A stretch of 64,000 nucleotides of DNA from Chlorops oryzae. Its lineage: Eukaryota; Arthropoda; Insecta; Diptera; Chloropidae. Where the stretch lies: assembly GCA_020466095.1 (NCBI GenBank), contig CM035808.1, positions 8,711,012 to 8,775,011 on the forward strand, given 5' to 3'. Under the pieces are notes generated by a model, which was not told the DNA's origin, did no database searches, and worked only from the letters and a program-made list of their open reading frames with translations. The first letter of the stretch is position 1. Every line of letters begins with the position of its first letter. Positions 62,587 through 64,000 of the stretch are shown here, piece after piece. Position numbers and translations under genes: made by a program.

Positions 62587-64000
62587 TGTAGAAATATTTT
62601 TAAGAAAACACATTTTTTCGATGCATACTTTTGGGGGACTCAATTCAAACAGACATCATACCAAACCTTGAAGGCACGGCTTGTCATGATCACGGCTCGG
62701 ATTTTGTTGCATTTATAAATTTAAAGCATACTTTATGGAGTAAAATTTTTGTTCCACTCACTTAAAGCTAAGAATTTAATAGATTTTTAACTTCAATGTG
62801 CATTTATTAAAGTTAGAAAAGCAGTTTGAAGTTCATATTCGCTAAACTTATTGGCAAAATGTTGGGGAAAAAGTTTTTTTTACCCCATAAAGTATGTTTT
62901 AAATTTATAAATGCAACAAAATCCGAGCCCTGGTCATGATCCAATACCAATAATATTTATTATTTAAGCTATTTAGGCAAAGTTAGAAAAGAATTAAGCG
63001 TATGCGTTAAAAAACGTTACTTTTTTTTGTACATATACGAAATGCTTTCGATATCGATTTTACGATTCGAGTCGAAACTGAATCAAGTGCTCTCTCTCTA
63101 TCTCTCGAGTCAAAATGAATATCCATCAACAAAATTTGCGACGTAATTTCAAAATCCAATTCCATTTTAGTAATTCTTATATACCTATTCTTATCTCCGC
63201 AAGGAGAATCAATTTATGATTTACGGGCTTGGCAAACCCGCGGACCCTAGCCAACAGTTCGACCATTTTTGGCAGAATGGGTATAGAATCTATAAAATGG
63301 TATTGCCTTTTATCCAGTCACGAACGGTAGACCAATTGACCTTAACTTGGTACGACGGGGATCAGGACCCCACGGACTGACCACTCGTGCCTGATAGACC
63401 ACCTTGTGGGAGGCTCGTCGGGTCTGTGGTTGCTTAACGGTGAGCTGGCACCACACCATTACCAATGGGTTCCAATATTGTGGCAACCGCCGGTTTGTCA
63501 ATACTGGCCATGCACATTGAGGTGCCACGGAGCGAAGGCCCAACCAGGTTATGTACCCACGTTAAACTCGACTATTGTACGTATGTATACCAATTCTTAT
63601 GTGATTGAATATAAACGGGTTTCAACCGACACTACGGATAATGATGCTAAAATCGAAACCTACCAAAGAAATTTTTTCTCAATTTATTTATATTGATTTA
63701 GGCTTAAAACGTTTTAAATTACTAACCGAAGCATTAACCCATTCTAGCGACTTCTCTCTCGGGCAGTATGTCGCTTTAATTGCGCTCAAAACGTTTGCTT
63801 CTTTTGCTTGATTACAGTCCATTTGATTGGCAAATATTGAATGCCAAAGAAGACAGCAATCAATTTGAAATAATTTTTTTTATGACATTAAAATAAAAAA
63901 TAAAAAATCAACTGAAATTTTCTAGACTCACTTATTACGTTTTATCCCGGTTCGTGAAATTTTGGTAAATTTCATTTGCGCAATAGCAAGAGAATAATTT
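62587..64000. other. AT-rich flank with one GC-rich block
   Basis: Mostly AT-rich. Positions 63225-63560 are markedly GC-richer, with a minus-strand frame of 77 codons. It resembles no gene I know and could be part of a retrotransposon. Two near-matching inverted segments, about 62693-62770 and 62860-62930 (AAATCCGAGCC / GGCTCGGATTT), suggest another small TIR element. Confidence 0.35.

Noticed and set aside
63310..63696. Minus-strand 77- and plus-strand 96-codon frames in the GC-rich block
   Set aside because: Overlapping on opposite strands, no domain recognised; could be retrotransposon remnant but not supported.

Overview
The window is nuclear DNA from an insect, almost certainly a dipteran: AT-rich, with short GT-AG introns of 58-70 bp mixed with kilobase introns full of transposons, and three genes whose proteins are readily recognised as the fly type. 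No prokaryotic features are present. Species cannot be read from the sequence.

Layout. (1) 1-21.0 kb, plus strand: the 3' eleven coding exons of silver (svr), metallocarboxypeptidase D. The 5' exons lie left of the window. The exons give 1277 residues, phase-consistent at all ten internal junctions: the second half of peptidase domain 1, an intact zinc peptidase domain 2, a pseudo-peptidase domain 3, a transmembrane segment and an acidic cytosolic tail. The introns hold many small DNA transposons, several with readable target-site duplications, and a 43-bp minisatellite. (2) 21.4-22.6 kb: a long-TIR element with a 9-bp target duplication carrying a reverse-transcriptase fragment, then a nest of three smaller elements. 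(3) 23.45-37.70 kb: a satellite of about 497 bp per unit, roughly 27 units, switching orientation several times and containing homopolymer blocks that look like consensus errors. (4) 38.43-39.89 kb, minus strand: complete four-exon V-ATPase subunit D (Vha36-1 type). (5) 40-58.5 kb: no supported gene; a 2.3-3.8 kb duplicated segment with both ends inside transposons, a 1.02-kb near-perfect palindrome, TTAA-, TA- and 8-bp-TSD elements, and tRNA-like modules inside TIR elements. (6) 58.6-59.4 kb, plus strand: a three-exon arylalkylamine N-acetyltransferase-like gene, with a foldback element ending just upstream of its start. (7) 59.4-64 kb: repeats, microsatellites and one GC-rich block of unknown nature.

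The three genes do not form a pathway. svr trims C-terminal basic residues of peptides in the secretory route, Vha36-1 is part of the proton-pump rotor that acidifies such compartments, and the AANAT-like enzyme acetylates amines. Their proximity looks incidental. I found no clearly new protein system. The most unusual material is structural: the orientation-switching satellite, the MULE-like foldback with captured RT sequence, the giant palindrome, the minisatellite with compensatory hairpin changes, and the TIR elements with tRNA-like cores.
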